NCBI RefSeq assembly: GCF_944324525.1
Contig: NZ_CALUWS010000002.1
Coordinates: forward strand, 87,289 to 151,288
Reading direction: 5' to 3'
DNA from: an uncultured Desulfovibrio sp.
Lineage (GTDB): Bacteria > Desulfobacterota > Desulfovibrionia > Desulfovibrionales > Desulfovibrionaceae
DNA: 64,000 bases
The notes under the pieces: model-generated
Database searches by the model: none
Told to the model about the DNA's origin: nothing
Seen by the model: the letters and a program-made list of their open reading frames with translations, nothing else
In this document: in pieces, positions 27,226 through 35,010 of the stretch
How the letters are laid out: each line of letters starts with the position of its first letter
Position numbering within the stretch: the stretch's first letter is position 1
Program-made: the position numbers and the translations under genes

Positions 27226-27945
27226 ATGCCCAGCCTCGTCCTCATGAAAACCCTTGGAAAACGGGCAGCCTGCCTGCTGCTGGCGGGGAGCCTGTGCTGC
27301 ACGGGCTGCGCCGGACGGTCGGACAAGGGAGAAGTGACGCCGCTGACCGTGAAAGAGGAAGAGCGCTTTTGCCTGGAGTTCAGGGGAGTGCATCTTGAAG
27401 AGGACAAATTCCGCGCCATCCTTGATCAGGAATTGCGCGACAACGACTTGCCGGGGCTGGTCAGCTGCCGTCCGGATACCGTGGTGATCCGCGTGAAGGA
27501 AAAGGAACTTTTCAACGTGGACAGTATTCCCCTTTCCGGCAATACGCTGCTGCGCCATTATGAGGTGGCGAAGTGGTTCATGGAACTGGATCTTCCGGAT
27601 CTCAGGGGCGGTTTCGGCAGCGGCAGCCTGTCCGGCGGCGGAAGCCGCAGCAGCGGCGGCGGTGGCCTCGAAGGCAGCGTCCTCGAAACCCCTCTCAAGG
27701 CGGCATTCGCCGTTGCGCTGGCCATTCCCTTTGGGACCATTTTCATGGTAGCGGACTTTTTCCCCCAGTCCACCTTGAGCCTGCGGGCCGGCGTGAGCAT
27801 CGGACGCGGCGAAGCGCCGGAGGAACAGAAGATCATCATCCATTCCGGCAGACCGTTCTGGGAAAATCCGGTGGACATCTTCTACGAAAAGCTTGCGGAA
27901 CGCATCTGCGAGGCGCTGGAGACCGAGCCGGCTCCGGCCTCGTAG
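27226..27945 (+). CDS. Divergent lipoprotein of the TraT-like cluster
   Basis: A 239-residue exported protein. ATG 27226 has GGAGG at seven bases; the signal region is MKTLGKRAACLLLAGSLCC with a poor lipobox (CTGC), so lipidation is uncertain. A Gly/Ser-rich linker (RGGFGSGSLSGGGSRSSGGG) precedes a hydrophobic segment (AAFAVALAIPFGTIFMVADF). The C-terminus follows the cluster pattern: LSLRAGVSIGRGEAPEEQKIIIHSG, then FYEKLAERICEALE, aligning with WAMRAGVGMAWHG...LEEIVVSTG...LAQRI in its neighbours. It is a distant paralogue whose middle has diverged strongly. Confidence 0.65.
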   Translation: MPSLVLMKTLGKRAACLLLAGSLCCTGCAGRSDKGEVTPLTVKEEERFCLEFRGVHLEEDKFRAILDQELRDNDLPGLVSCRPDTVVIRVKEKELFNVDSIPLSGNTLLRHYEVAKWFMELDLPDLRGGFGSGSLSGGGSRSSGGGGLEGSVLETPLKAAFAVALAIPFGTIFMVADFFPQSTLSLRAGVSIGRGEAPEEQKIIIHSGRPFWENPVDIFYEKLAERICEALETEPAPAS

Positions 27946-27977
27946 GAGCCGGCACGCTGCCCGCCTTCCGCAACGGG

Positions 27978-28085
27978 CCCCGCCCGCTTCAGGTATCGCA
28001 GCGGAACCGCCCGACAGGACAGATCGATGCGCTTTTCTTTTTCCTTTGGCTTGCGGCGGCGCGGTCCGCTTGTCTCCCTGGCCGG
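27978..28085 (+). repeat. Duplicated segment, also found near 29030-29140
   Basis: CCCGCCCGCTTCAGGTATCG here and CCCGCCCGCTTCGGGTATAG at about 29032 are nearly identical. The similarity continues more weakly: translated, QIDALFFFLWLAAARSA here parallels RLDELFFLFLAAAWTE there. This shows that non-coding or decayed DNA was duplicated along with the lipoprotein genes. The remainder of the gap to 28213 holds nothing I recognise. Confidence 0.5.
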
Positions 28086-28213
28086 AATGCCGTATGGCTG
28101 GATAAACGGGACGTCCCTCCGGCGTCCGTAACACACAAGACATCCCTTCTGGATGTGCCGGGCGTCAGTCTGGGCAATATGGCTCCAGCTTTGCCGCCCT
28201 TGACGAGGACGAC

Positions 28214-28870
28214 ATGAGATGCTCCTTTCGCCGCAACGGCCTTGCCGCTCACCGGCTTCCGGCGCTGCTTGCGCTCTGCCTCATCCTGTGTCTGGCAGGC
28301 TGCGGGGCACGCCCTGACAGCGGCTCCCTTTCCCCGGTGAGCGTGGATGAAAACACAAGCTTTTATCTGGATATTTCGGGACGCGGCATCAATGCCGAGG
28401 ATCTCAAATACACCATCATGGGCTACCTCCAGAGCGATACCGGCATGAACATGGCCGACACCCCCGGCCCGGGGACGCTGGTGGTGCGCGTGGACGTGCG
28501 GGAGATCTTCCCGGCGGGCAGCTCGAGCATGGACGCCCGGGAGACCCTGGGGACCACGACCACCGGGGTTCTGCTGGGAACGCTGGTGGGGGGACTGGCG
28601 GGCGGCCGCAGCGGCGCGCTCATCGGCGCGGGCGTGGGCGCGGCCACGGGTATCGGCGTCTCGGCGCTGGACAGCCGCACAAAGACCCTCTGGGCCATGC
28701 GCGCGGATGTCGGTCTGGCCCGCGACAAGGCCCCGGACAAGCTGGAAGAGATCGTCGTCAGCGCCGACGGCGTCAGCTCCCGCGACGAGGCCCTGCCCAC
28801 CCTGCAGGACAAGCTGGCCCAGCGCATCAGCGCGGCGGTCACGACCTCCGCGACTTCCAGGAAACAGTGA
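28214..28870 (+). CDS. TraT-like glycine-zipper lipoprotein, copy 3 (intact)
   Basis: A 218-residue lipoprotein with lipobox LAGC (about residue 29) and CGARPDSG. It has the same domain order as the 26275 gene: TPGPGTLVVRVDVREIFPAG, a strong glycine zipper (LLGTLVGGLAGGRSGALIGA, GVGAATGIGVSA), then LWAMRADVGLA, DKLEEIVVSADGVSSRDEA and the C-terminal helix LQDKLAQRISAAVTT. It is the best-preserved member and useful as the reference for the decayed copies. Co-transcription with neighbours is uncertain because gaps of several hundred bases separate the genes. Confidence 0.75.
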   Translation: MRCSFRRNGLAAHRLPALLALCLILCLAGCGARPDSGSLSPVSVDENTSFYLDISGRGINAEDLKYTIMGYLQSDTGMNMADTPGPGTLVVRVDVREIFPAGSSSMDARETLGTTTTGVLLGTLVGGLAGGRSGALIGAGVGAATGIGVSALDSRTKTLWAMRADVGLARDKAPDKLEEIVVSADGVSSRDEALPTLQDKLAQRISAAVTTSATSRKQ

Positions 28871-28919
28871 GGCGGCCTGCGCCATCCTGGCCGGTCCCTT
28901 CAGGAGAAAAACGCCATGT

Positions 28920-29306
28920 CGATCAGCCGCCGGCGGAACGCATTGGCAAGGCGCTGGCGAACGTGCCGCCCGCTCTTGCGGCAGGCCCGGCTCACGGGGC
29001 GGCGCGCCCTCGCTCCGCTGGCGGTGGACAGCTCCCGCCCGCTTCGGGTATAGCAGAACATCTGACGGAACGGCTTGACGAACTTTTTTTCCTCTTCCTT
29101 GCCGCGGCGTGGACGGAACTCCCCCGATCCGCCTGGGCCATGCATGTCTCCATCGGCATCGAACGCGGCGGGGTGGCGGAAAGAGCGCGGCACGTCTCCG
29201 CCAGCCGCAACGATCCCCGGCTTCCCCGGGACACCGCCATGAATTTCTGCGAAAACGGCTCGCTCAACGCGTCAGCGAAGCGCTGACGATCCCGCCCCTC
29301 CCCTGA
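28920..29306 (+). pseudogene. Decayed TraT-like lipoprotein fragments
   Basis: Pieces of the paralogue family in several frames with no intact gene. In one frame: AERIGKAL near 28935 (compare LAQRISAAV), LTERLDELFFLFLAAAW near 29065, and SAWAMHVSIGIERG near 29140 (compare LWAMRADVGLARD). In another: FLRKRLAQRVSEALTIPP at about 29250-29303, the family C-terminal helix. At least one frameshift separates the WAMH and LAQRV parts. No ribosome site, signal peptide or lipobox remains. Confidence 0.5.
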
Positions 29307-29339
29307 CGGCGGGATGTCCTTACAACACGGATATTGCAG

Positions 29340-30008
29340 ATGAAACAGTTGAACAGATCCCTCGTATGGCTGCTGCTCGCCTGCCTGCTGCTCTCCAGCG
29401 CCTGCGTGAAGCAGTCCCGGCAGGCCGGCCCGCTGGACGTCTACCGCAACGGCAAGCTGGATGAAGCCGGAACGGATATCGCCGACGTGGCCTTTGTCAG
29501 CGTACGGGACAGCACCACCCTGGTGGGGAACCTGCACGGCGAGATAGAGCGACGGCTGCAGGCGCACGGCATACAGCTGACCGGCAATCCGAGCCAGGCC
29601 GGCTATATCCTCCAGATCTCCGTCCTGTCCTGCGCCTCCTCATCCACAGACAGCCTGAAACAAAGCGTGGACGCCGGGTACGGCGCTCCCGTCGTCCTGT
29701 CCGGCAAGGGACATACGGCGCTCGTCACGGATGCTCTGCTGGTGCTGCGCCGCGTGCCGCGTGCCGGCAAGAAGCAGGCCCTGCAAAGCATCTCCAACCG
29801 GCAGGCCGTGGCCAGCAGCCAGATGCGGCTTGGCCTGCAGGCCCGCAAGGAGCTGGACACCAGCAAAGACCTGCCGCCTGACGTGGGCAACAAGCTGGCG
29901 GCCGAGATCTGCACCCCCATCCTGCATCACGCCGCCGGGACGGAAGACCCGCACGCCGCGCAGGAGCCCGCCGCCAAGGACAAGAAGAGTTCCGACGGCA
30001 AAAAGTAA
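29340..30008 (+). CDS. TraT-family-like lipoprotein lacking the glycine zipper
   Basis: A 222-residue lipoprotein (signal LVWLLLACLLLSSAC, lipobox SSAC). Its central domain, DVAFVSVRDSTTLVGNLHGEIERRLQAHG followed by PSQAGYILQISVLSC (read in parts), and the later ALVTDALLVLRRVP, SNRQAVASSQMRL and LAAEICTPIL, follow the order of TraT proteins (VFLQIKNTSD, YYWIQANVL, YTMITDVQIAER, LEDQLAKSI). The glycine-rich hydrophobic segment of TraT is replaced by the short VDAGYGAPVVLSGKG. TraT blocks mating-pair formation and complement in enterics; here the role is unknown. It closes the lipoprotein cluster and is followed by a terminator. Confidence 0.65.
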   Translation: MKQLNRSLVWLLLACLLLSSACVKQSRQAGPLDVYRNGKLDEAGTDIADVAFVSVRDSTTLVGNLHGEIERRLQAHGIQLTGNPSQAGYILQISVLSCASSSTDSLKQSVDAGYGAPVVLSGKGHTALVTDALLVLRRVPRAGKKQALQSISNRQAVASSQMRLGLQARKELDTSKDLPPDVGNKLAAEICTPILHHAAGTEDPHAAQEPAAKDKKSSDGKK

Positions 30009-30024
30009 CCCTCACGGGAACAGA

Positions 30025-30061
30025 CATCCCCGGCAGTCCACGCCTGACGGGGATGTTTTTT
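30025..30061 (+). terminator. Rho-independent terminator of the lipoprotein cluster
   Basis: ACATCCCCG (30025-30033) pairs with CGGGGATGT (30049-30057), enclosing a 15-base loop, and a T-run follows (30057-30061). It lies 17 bases after the stop of the 29340 gene. Confidence 0.88.
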
Positions 30062-30077
30062 CAAATGACCTCAGAGC

Positions 30078-30455
30078 TTAGCGGGCAGCGGCCTGCAAAA
30101 AGTGCGTGCCGAAGCGCCGCCCCCGCTTGACGATGCCGTCCGCCAGCCCTGCCCGTTCGAGCAGCATGAAGGCGAAAGTGCAGTTGCAACTATGTCCGGC
30201 GGGGTCGCGTGCCGCCGAATCAAAAGAGTTGTCGAGCGCCCTAAGGTCGCCCGTATCCACGAACCTGCCGCAAAATTGCCGGTAGGCCTGATAAAAAATG
30301 TCCCAGCGCAGAAGCATGATGCTCTTTCCTCGCCGGTAACGGACGCCCTTGTCCTCGATCCTGACGATGGTCGATGTGCCGCCGCCGGGATTGGGCAGCA
30401 CGTCCCCCACAGCGATATTCTCCTCTATCCGCTCCCTGAATGCGCAGAACTCCAT
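30078..30455 (-). CDS. Uncharacterised protein with GHSCNCTF motif
   Basis: Family not recognised. A 125-residue soluble protein; ATG 30455 has AAGGAGGGGG just upstream, whereas the longer open frame to 30650 merely reads through a family A repeat. It looks well structured: IAVGDVLPNPGGGTSTIVRI, then YRRGKSIMLLRWDIFYQAYRQF, and a conserved-looking GHSCNCTFAFMLLERAGL with two cysteines. It has no signal peptide. It converges on the lipoprotein cluster terminator, with a repeat A copy immediately upstream of its ribosome site, so its promoter must lie within or beyond the repeat. Confidence 0.6.
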   Translation of the reverse strand: MEFCAFRERIEENIAVGDVLPNPGGGTSTIVRIEDKGVRYRRGKSIMLLRWDIFYQAYRQFCGRFVDTGDLRALDNSFDSAARDPAGHSCNCTFAFMLLERAGLADGIVKRGRRFGTHFLQAAAR

Positions 30456-30466
30456 ACCCCCTCCTT

Positions 30467-30590
30467 GAGCATTTTCCGTTTGAAACGCGTTGCGCTCCCA
30501 ACCATACGGCCTGTCGTTTCGCGGAAAAAACGCGTTTTTTCCGTTTGGTTTGGGCCGGGCGGCGCTGTGCCGCCGTTTCGGCAAGGCATG
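30467..30590 (+). repeat. Family A repeat
   Basis: Starts GAGCATTTTCCGTTTGAAAC. The first hairpin is decayed, but the second is a perfect palindrome (CGGAAAAAACGCGTTTTTTC and one more G at about 30517-30538) and the third is GGCGGC-GCTGT-GCCGCC near 30560-30576. The right end fades near 30590 without a clear terminal repeat. It sits in the 5' leader of the 30078-30455 gene. Confidence 0.75.
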
Positions 30591-30773
30591 TCGGCTTCTT
30601 GACGAACGCAGGTCCCCTTCCCTCCTGACATGCCGCCGAAAAACAGTCAATCATGCATAATAATCAATTATAATATTTAACAAAAAAATATAAACGCACA
30701 TTTTTTGCAGACTCCCTCGCGTCGTGTCCACTTTCTTCGGGAAGCGGCACGGCCATTTTTCGGGAGGGAGAAC

Positions 30774-32030
30774 ATGACCAATTCTTTGCCGCATATCCGG
30801 CCCCCTATGGAGAAGCAGAGCAGCCTCTCCCTGACGCAGGGGCGCAAGTCCGCCGATGCCGATACCTTTGCCGCCATGCTCCACAAGGAGACGGAAGGCG
30901 CTTCCGAAGCGGCGCAGGCCGCCGCCAAAGCCGGCTCCGGAACGGAAAAGACCCCGCCGCAAAAGGACGCCGCTGCAAAGGATACGGCGTCCCCCGCCCG
31001 CGAGGCTGTCGCGACGCGCCCCGAGCTGCCGGGCATCCCCCTGCACGGACGCGGAGCCAACCTCTTCCATCGCTCGGCCCTGGCCGGACGCAGCCCCAGT
31101 GAAGTCATGCAGGGGCAGCTTTTTTCCGACGCCTCGATGGACATCAAGCAGACGCAGGCGCTGGAAGGCCTCATGCAGACGATGGGCAACAGCGGGGACT
31201 CGCCGCTGGCCAGCGCCCAGAATTTCAGTCTCGCCCGCCAGCTTCCCGGGCTCAGCCTGTCCATGCGGGATCAGAACGTCATCCGGCAGCTGAGCAGCGA
31301 CGACTATGTGCGCACGCACAATCCCTCCGATGCCGCATCGGCGCGAGGCCGCCGCAGATCCATGCGCAAGCGGCACAGCCGCCAGAACGGCTACGGCAAC
31401 GAGGAGATTGGCTCCCTGTCCGCCCGCTTCGAGTCCGGCAAGGCCGGCATTTCCGCCATCGGTTATGACAGCAAGGGCGGCACGTCCTACGGCAAATACC
31501 AGATTGCCTCCCGCGTGGGCAGCATGGACGCCTTCCTTTCCTTCCTCGATTCGGAAGCGCCGGACATCGCCCGCCGCCTTCGCGGCTCCGGCCCGGCCAA
31601 TACCGGCAGCCGTCAGGGCGCCATGCCTGACGAATGGCGCGCCATCGCCTCGGAACAGCCGGAGCGTTTCGGCAGCCTGCAGGAATCTTTCATCCGCGAA
31701 AGCCATTATGACCCTGCCGTCGCCGGCATCACCGAACGTACCCGCCTCAACATGGATGAGCTGTCTCCCATCATGCGGGAGGTCATCTGGAGCACCGCCG
31801 TGCAGCACGGCCCGCGTGGCGCGGTACGCATCTTTGAACAGGCGGATGCCGCCACCACCGGCAGCGGCAAGAAGTACGAGCGCAGCCTCATCTCCAACGT
31901 CTACGATATCCGTTCCGGCCAGTTCGGCGGCCATTCCGCAGGGATCCGGGCTTCCGTGCAAAGCCGCTTCAGGGAAGAAGAGGCCATCGCCCTGAACATG
32001 CTGGACGGCAACGGCTCCAAGACCGCCTGA
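30774..32030 (+). CDS. Lysozyme/transglycosylase-like protein with long N-terminal region
   Basis: A 418-residue protein; ATG 30774 follows CGGGAGGGAG. The first 190 residues are low-complexity and Ala/Lys/Glu-rich, without a signal peptide. The C-terminal half begins at GNEEIGSLSARFESGKAGIS and contains SKGGTSYGKYQIAS, FGSLQESFIRESHYDPA and VIWSTAVQHGPRGAVRIFEQ. These motifs recall peptidoglycan-degrading modules of phage tail and VgrG-associated proteins, with E at the FESG position as a candidate catalytic residue. How it would reach the periplasm is unclear. An AT-rich leader (30656-30720) probably holds its promoter. Confidence 0.65.
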   Translation: MTNSLPHIRPPMEKQSSLSLTQGRKSADADTFAAMLHKETEGASEAAQAAAKAGSGTEKTPPQKDAAAKDTASPAREAVATRPELPGIPLHGRGANLFHRSALAGRSPSEVMQGQLFSDASMDIKQTQALEGLMQTMGNSGDSPLASAQNFSLARQLPGLSLSMRDQNVIRQLSSDDYVRTHNPSDAASARGRRRSMRKRHSRQNGYGNEEIGSLSARFESGKAGISAIGYDSKGGTSYGKYQIASRVGSMDAFLSFLDSEAPDIARRLRGSGPANTGSRQGAMPDEWRAIASEQPERFGSLQESFIRESHYDPAVAGITERTRLNMDELSPIMREVIWSTAVQHGPRGAVRIFEQADAATTGSGKKYERSLISNVYDIRSGQFGGHSAGIRASVQSRFREEEAIALNMLDGNGSKTA

Positions 32031-32242
32031 CGGCGTCCCGGACGGACGCGCTCCTGACGCGTTCGTGCGGCCCATTTGGTCACGGGGGAGCGGAGCGCGA
32101 AAGCCTCCCTCCCTCGTGACGGCCTGGCTGACGGCTGACGGGACGGCCGCAGCCGCCGGGCTGTCCGCCCCCCATGCGCGGCCCGGCTGCCGCACGAGCG
32201 CCATCATCCCTCAACCCGCGTCCCTGTCCGCCCTGTGCCTGC

Positions 32243-33895
32243 ATGAGCGTCGATATCCTTTTCCTGAACCTTACCCGCTTCGGCGACCTGCTGCAAAGTC
32301 AGGCGCTGCTTGAGGACTGCCGCCGGGCCGGTCTGCGGACCGGTCTGGTCTGTCTGGACAATTTCGCAGCCGCCCTGCCGCTGCTGCGCTCCCTTGCCGA
32401 GGCCTGGCCCCTGCCGGGGGCGGAATTCCTCCGGCGGCTGGACGGCAAGGGGCCGGGCCGGAGCTGGCATGACGCCCCCGCCCTGCTGCTGGACTTCGTA
32501 GGCCGCCTGCGGCAGGAAGCCGCGCCGCGGCACGTCGTCAACCTGACGGCCACCCTGCCCGCCCGCCTGCTGGCCTCCCTGCTGGCTCCCAGCCCGGAGG
32601 CCGTCACCGGTTTCGCGCTGGACCGCGAAGGCTTCGGCCTCTGCCGGGGCAACTGGGCCGCCTATCTCTGCGGCACGACCCTCAAGCGCTGCAATGCGCC
32701 CTTCAACATGCAGGACATGTTCCGCATGGCCGCACGGCCGGCCGTGCGGGCCCTCGGCACGGCCGGGACGGATACGATACCGTCCCCCGGCGGACGCCTG
32801 CTGCCGCCCTCGGAGACGGCAAACGCCCAGGCCGCGACCCTGCTTGCCGCAGCCCCGGAAGGTTGCCGGGGCTTTGTGGGCCTGCAGCTCGGCGCAAGCC
32901 ATCCCGCCCGGCAATGGCCGCAAAGCGCCTTCGCTCAGGTGGGGGACGGCCTGTGGCAGGCGGCGCGCCTTTGCCCCGTCCTGCTGGGAGCGCCTGCCGA
33001 AAAAGCGCTGGCGCGGGCCTATGCCCGGCAGGCCCGGGGCCCGTTCCTCGACGCCGTGGGCGCCACGACCCTCCCCGTGCTGGCCGCACTGGTCGCACGC
33101 CTGCGCCTGCTGGTCACCAACGATACCGGCACCATGCACCTTGCCGCCGGGCTGGGCATCCCCTCGCTAGCCATTTTTCTGGCCACGGCGCAGGCCTGGG
33201 ATACCGGGCCCTATCTGGAAGGCTGCTGCTGCCTTGAGCCCGCCCTGCCCTGTCACCCCTGCGGCTTCAAACAGGCCTGTTCCCGTGACGGCGGCTGCGC
33301 CGGACACATCTCTCCGCGCACCGTCCTGCGGCTGGCGCTGGGCTGGCTGGAGTCCGGCCGCTGGGATGCCGGCCTGGATCAGGAGATCCGGCAGGAGGCC
33401 CGCGTCTGGCTGACGACGCGGGAGGCCGCCGGCGGTTTTGCCGATCTCCGCTGTCTGAGCGGACATGAACATGAAGACCGCAGCCTCTGGCTGCGCCTGC
33501 AACGCCGCTTCTGGCAAAAACTCCTGGACGAGATGGACGGCGTGTCCGCCGCGTCCGACGTCCCTGCGCTATCCTCGGACATCCTGTCCGCCGTGAAGGC
33601 CTCCGGCCTGGCCCGGGCACAGCTGCCCGTCCTGCGGGAAGCGGCGCACTTTCTGGCCGCCCTGCCGGATCAATGCCGTCTGGCCGCCGCGGGCCATCCC
33701 CGCATGGGGCAGCTCCTCCTGCGCGCCTGCGACCATATCCAGCGCCTTCTGGAAAGCCGGGACGAGCTGGCCTCCCTGGGCTACTTCTGGCATGAGGCGC
33801 GGCAGGCCCAGGGCGGCGACCTGCAGGCCCTGGGCGGGCTTGCCGGTACGCTTGCCCGCCATCTGGCGGAGTTGGACCGCCTTCTGGCATCTTGA
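32243..33895 (+). CDS. Family 9 glycosyltransferase (heptosyltransferase-like) with C-terminal extension
   Basis: A 550-residue protein. The N-terminal 330 residues form a GT9/ADP-heptose:LPS heptosyltransferase-like GT-B fold: ILFLNLTRFGDLLQSQALL at the start, VGLQLGASHPARQWPQSAFA at the inter-domain region and LLVTNDTGTMHLAAGLGIPSLAIF at the nucleotide-sugar site. A cysteine-rich loop follows (CCCLEPALPCHPCGFKQAC), then about 190 residues of helical sequence absent from standard heptosyltransferases. Long GT9 proteins of this kind occur near flagellar genes in Desulfovibrio and could modify flagellin; here that is inference from the helical pair downstream. ATG 32243 gives the family start but has a weak ribosome site. 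Confidence 0.8.
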   Translation: MSVDILFLNLTRFGDLLQSQALLEDCRRAGLRTGLVCLDNFAAALPLLRSLAEAWPLPGAEFLRRLDGKGPGRSWHDAPALLLDFVGRLRQEAAPRHVVNLTATLPARLLASLLAPSPEAVTGFALDREGFGLCRGNWAAYLCGTTLKRCNAPFNMQDMFRMAARPAVRALGTAGTDTIPSPGGRLLPPSETANAQAATLLAAAPEGCRGFVGLQLGASHPARQWPQSAFAQVGDGLWQAARLCPVLLGAPAEKALARAYARQARGPFLDAVGATTLPVLAALVARLRLLVTNDTGTMHLAAGLGIPSLAIFLATAQAWDTGPYLEGCCCLEPALPCHPCGFKQACSRDGGCAGHISPRTVLRLALGWLESGRWDAGLDQEIRQEARVWLTTREAAGGFADLRCLSGHEHEDRSLWLRLQRRFWQKLLDEMDGVSAASDVPALSSDILSAVKASGLARAQLPVLREAAHFLAALPDQCRLAAAGHPRMGQLLLRACDHIQRLLESRDELASLGYFWHEARQAQGGDLQALGGLAGTLARHLAELDRLLAS

Positions 33896-34006
33896 TAAGG
33901 TACGTTTTTTGCTTTAAGCTTCTCAAGCCCTATCCGGGAAAATTTTGCCGATGTGTCCCCGCCTTCCGACGGGAACTCTCACTGTTCGCTGATGCGAGGA
34001 GGTTTT

Positions 34007-34612
34007 ATGATCATTGTGGACGGCCGTAACAGCGGCAAGGAAATTTCCAACTTTGCCAATCTCGAGGAGATCCTCGTGGACGTCATGGAAGGTGAAGGCA
34101 TGGAAAATCGTGTGGTCACCGATGTGCTGGTGAACAACGAGCAATTTTCCGAAATCTACCCGCATCAGGCCGAAGATATCTCCACCGCCTCCATCACGTC
34201 CGTGGAAGTGCGCTCCATCGAAGCCTCTGAAATGGCGCTGGCCATTGCCGGGGAAATGGAAAAAGTCACCCGCATGATGGAAAGGGCCGCGCATGAGATC
34301 GCCCGTCTTTTCCGCGAAGCTTCCAACACCGACGCGCTCGAACTGCTGCAGGACCTGCTGGACGTCAACCGCGACTTCCTGAACATGCTCGCTCTGCTGC
34401 GGACCGATTATCTCAAGAGCCCCAAGAATGCCGACCTCAGCATCCAGGAGGAAAAATTTACCGACCTGCTTTCGGAAATGACCGAAGTTTTTGAAAGCGA
34501 GGACTGGATCCTGCTGGCCGACCTCCTCGAATACGAGTTCGCCCCCATGTGTATCGAATGGCGCACCATCAGCCAGAACGTCCACAAGGCCATGCAGGCG
34601 CAAAAGGCTTAA
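34007..34612 (+). CDS. Uncharacterised helical protein, possibly flagella-linked
   Basis: Family not recognised. A 201-residue acidic, almost wholly helical cytoplasmic protein. ATG 34007 has GAGGAGG at five bases. It begins with a short beta-like stretch (MIIVDGRNSGKEISNFANLEE) and continues with long amphipathic helices (ASEMALAIAGEMEKVTRMME, ALELLQDLLDVNRDFLNML, LLSEMTEVFESEDWILLADL). It is followed after 13 bases by a FliT/FlgN-sized helical protein, suggesting a two-gene chaperone or filament-assembly unit. That role is inference only. Confidence 0.65.
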   Translation: MIIVDGRNSGKEISNFANLEEILVDVMEGEGMENRVVTDVLVNNEQFSEIYPHQAEDISTASITSVEVRSIEASEMALAIAGEMEKVTRMMERAAHEIARLFREASNTDALELLQDLLDVNRDFLNMLALLRTDYLKSPKNADLSIQEEKFTDLLSEMTEVFESEDWILLADLLEYEFAPMCIEWRTISQNVHKAMQAQKA

Positions 34613-34625
34613 CCGGAGGGGAACC

Positions 34626-34949
34626 ATGTCGCAGTCTCTGAGCTTGCTGGATCAGGCCTTTCAGCTGGGTCGGCTGGAACGCGAGGCATTGAACGGCAAG
34701 AACTACGATCTGGCCGTGGAACTTTCCGAACAGCGTCAGCTGCTCACGCAGCAGGCCTGGGAAAAACTGCGCGAGGGAGACCGCCCCGCCTATCTTGAGC
34801 GTCTGCTGCGCATCGCCGATCTGCAAAAGGAGCTGACCGAGCTGGCCCGCGCGGCGCACAGCAGCATCCTGGCCGCCCTTCAGGGCTCGCGCCGCCAGAA
34901 AAAACGGCTGACCGGCTATCAGCGGACCATCGCGCTCAGCATCCAATAA
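34626..34949 (+). CDS. Small helical protein, FliT/FlgN-like export chaperone candidate
   Basis: A 107-residue, helix-rich cytoplasmic protein; ATG 34626 follows GGAGGGGAACC. The pattern SLLDQAFQLGRLEREALNG, LSEQRQLLTQQAWEKLREGD, YLERLLRIADLQKELTELA and a basic tail ending GYQRTIALS resembles the FliT/FlgN chaperones of late flagellar substrates, both in size and in the final basic segment. These chaperones are too divergent for motif proof. It is the last gene before a strong terminator, and pairs with the 34007 gene. Confidence 0.6.
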   Translation: MSQSLSLLDQAFQLGRLEREALNGKNYDLAVELSEQRQLLTQQAWEKLREGDRPAYLERLLRIADLQKELTELARAAHSSILAALQGSRRQKKRLTGYQRTIALSIQ

Positions 34950-34970
34950 TTTTCGCCATTGCGGAAACAG

Positions 34971-35010
34971 GAAAGGGGAAACGCCATACGGCGTTTCCCC
35001 TTTCGCTTTT
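34971..35010 (+). terminator. Rho-independent terminator
   Basis: A perfect 15-bp stem (GAAAGGGGAAACGCC at 34971-34985, GGCGTTTCCCCTTTC at 34990-35004) with a four-base loop, followed by GCTTTT. It lies 21 bases after the stop of the 34626 gene. Confidence 0.88.

Noticed and set aside
29340-30008. Conjugation region because of a TraT-like protein
   Set aside because: No relaxase, coupling protein or mating-pair gene is present; TraT-like lipoproteins are also found on chromosomes without conjugation genes.
30456-30650. N-terminal extension of the 30078-30455 gene
   Set aside because: The added 65 residues are encoded by a family A repeat, and similar peptides (HSAARPKPNGKN-like) appear wherever the repeat is read in that frame. 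The ribosome site supports the short form.
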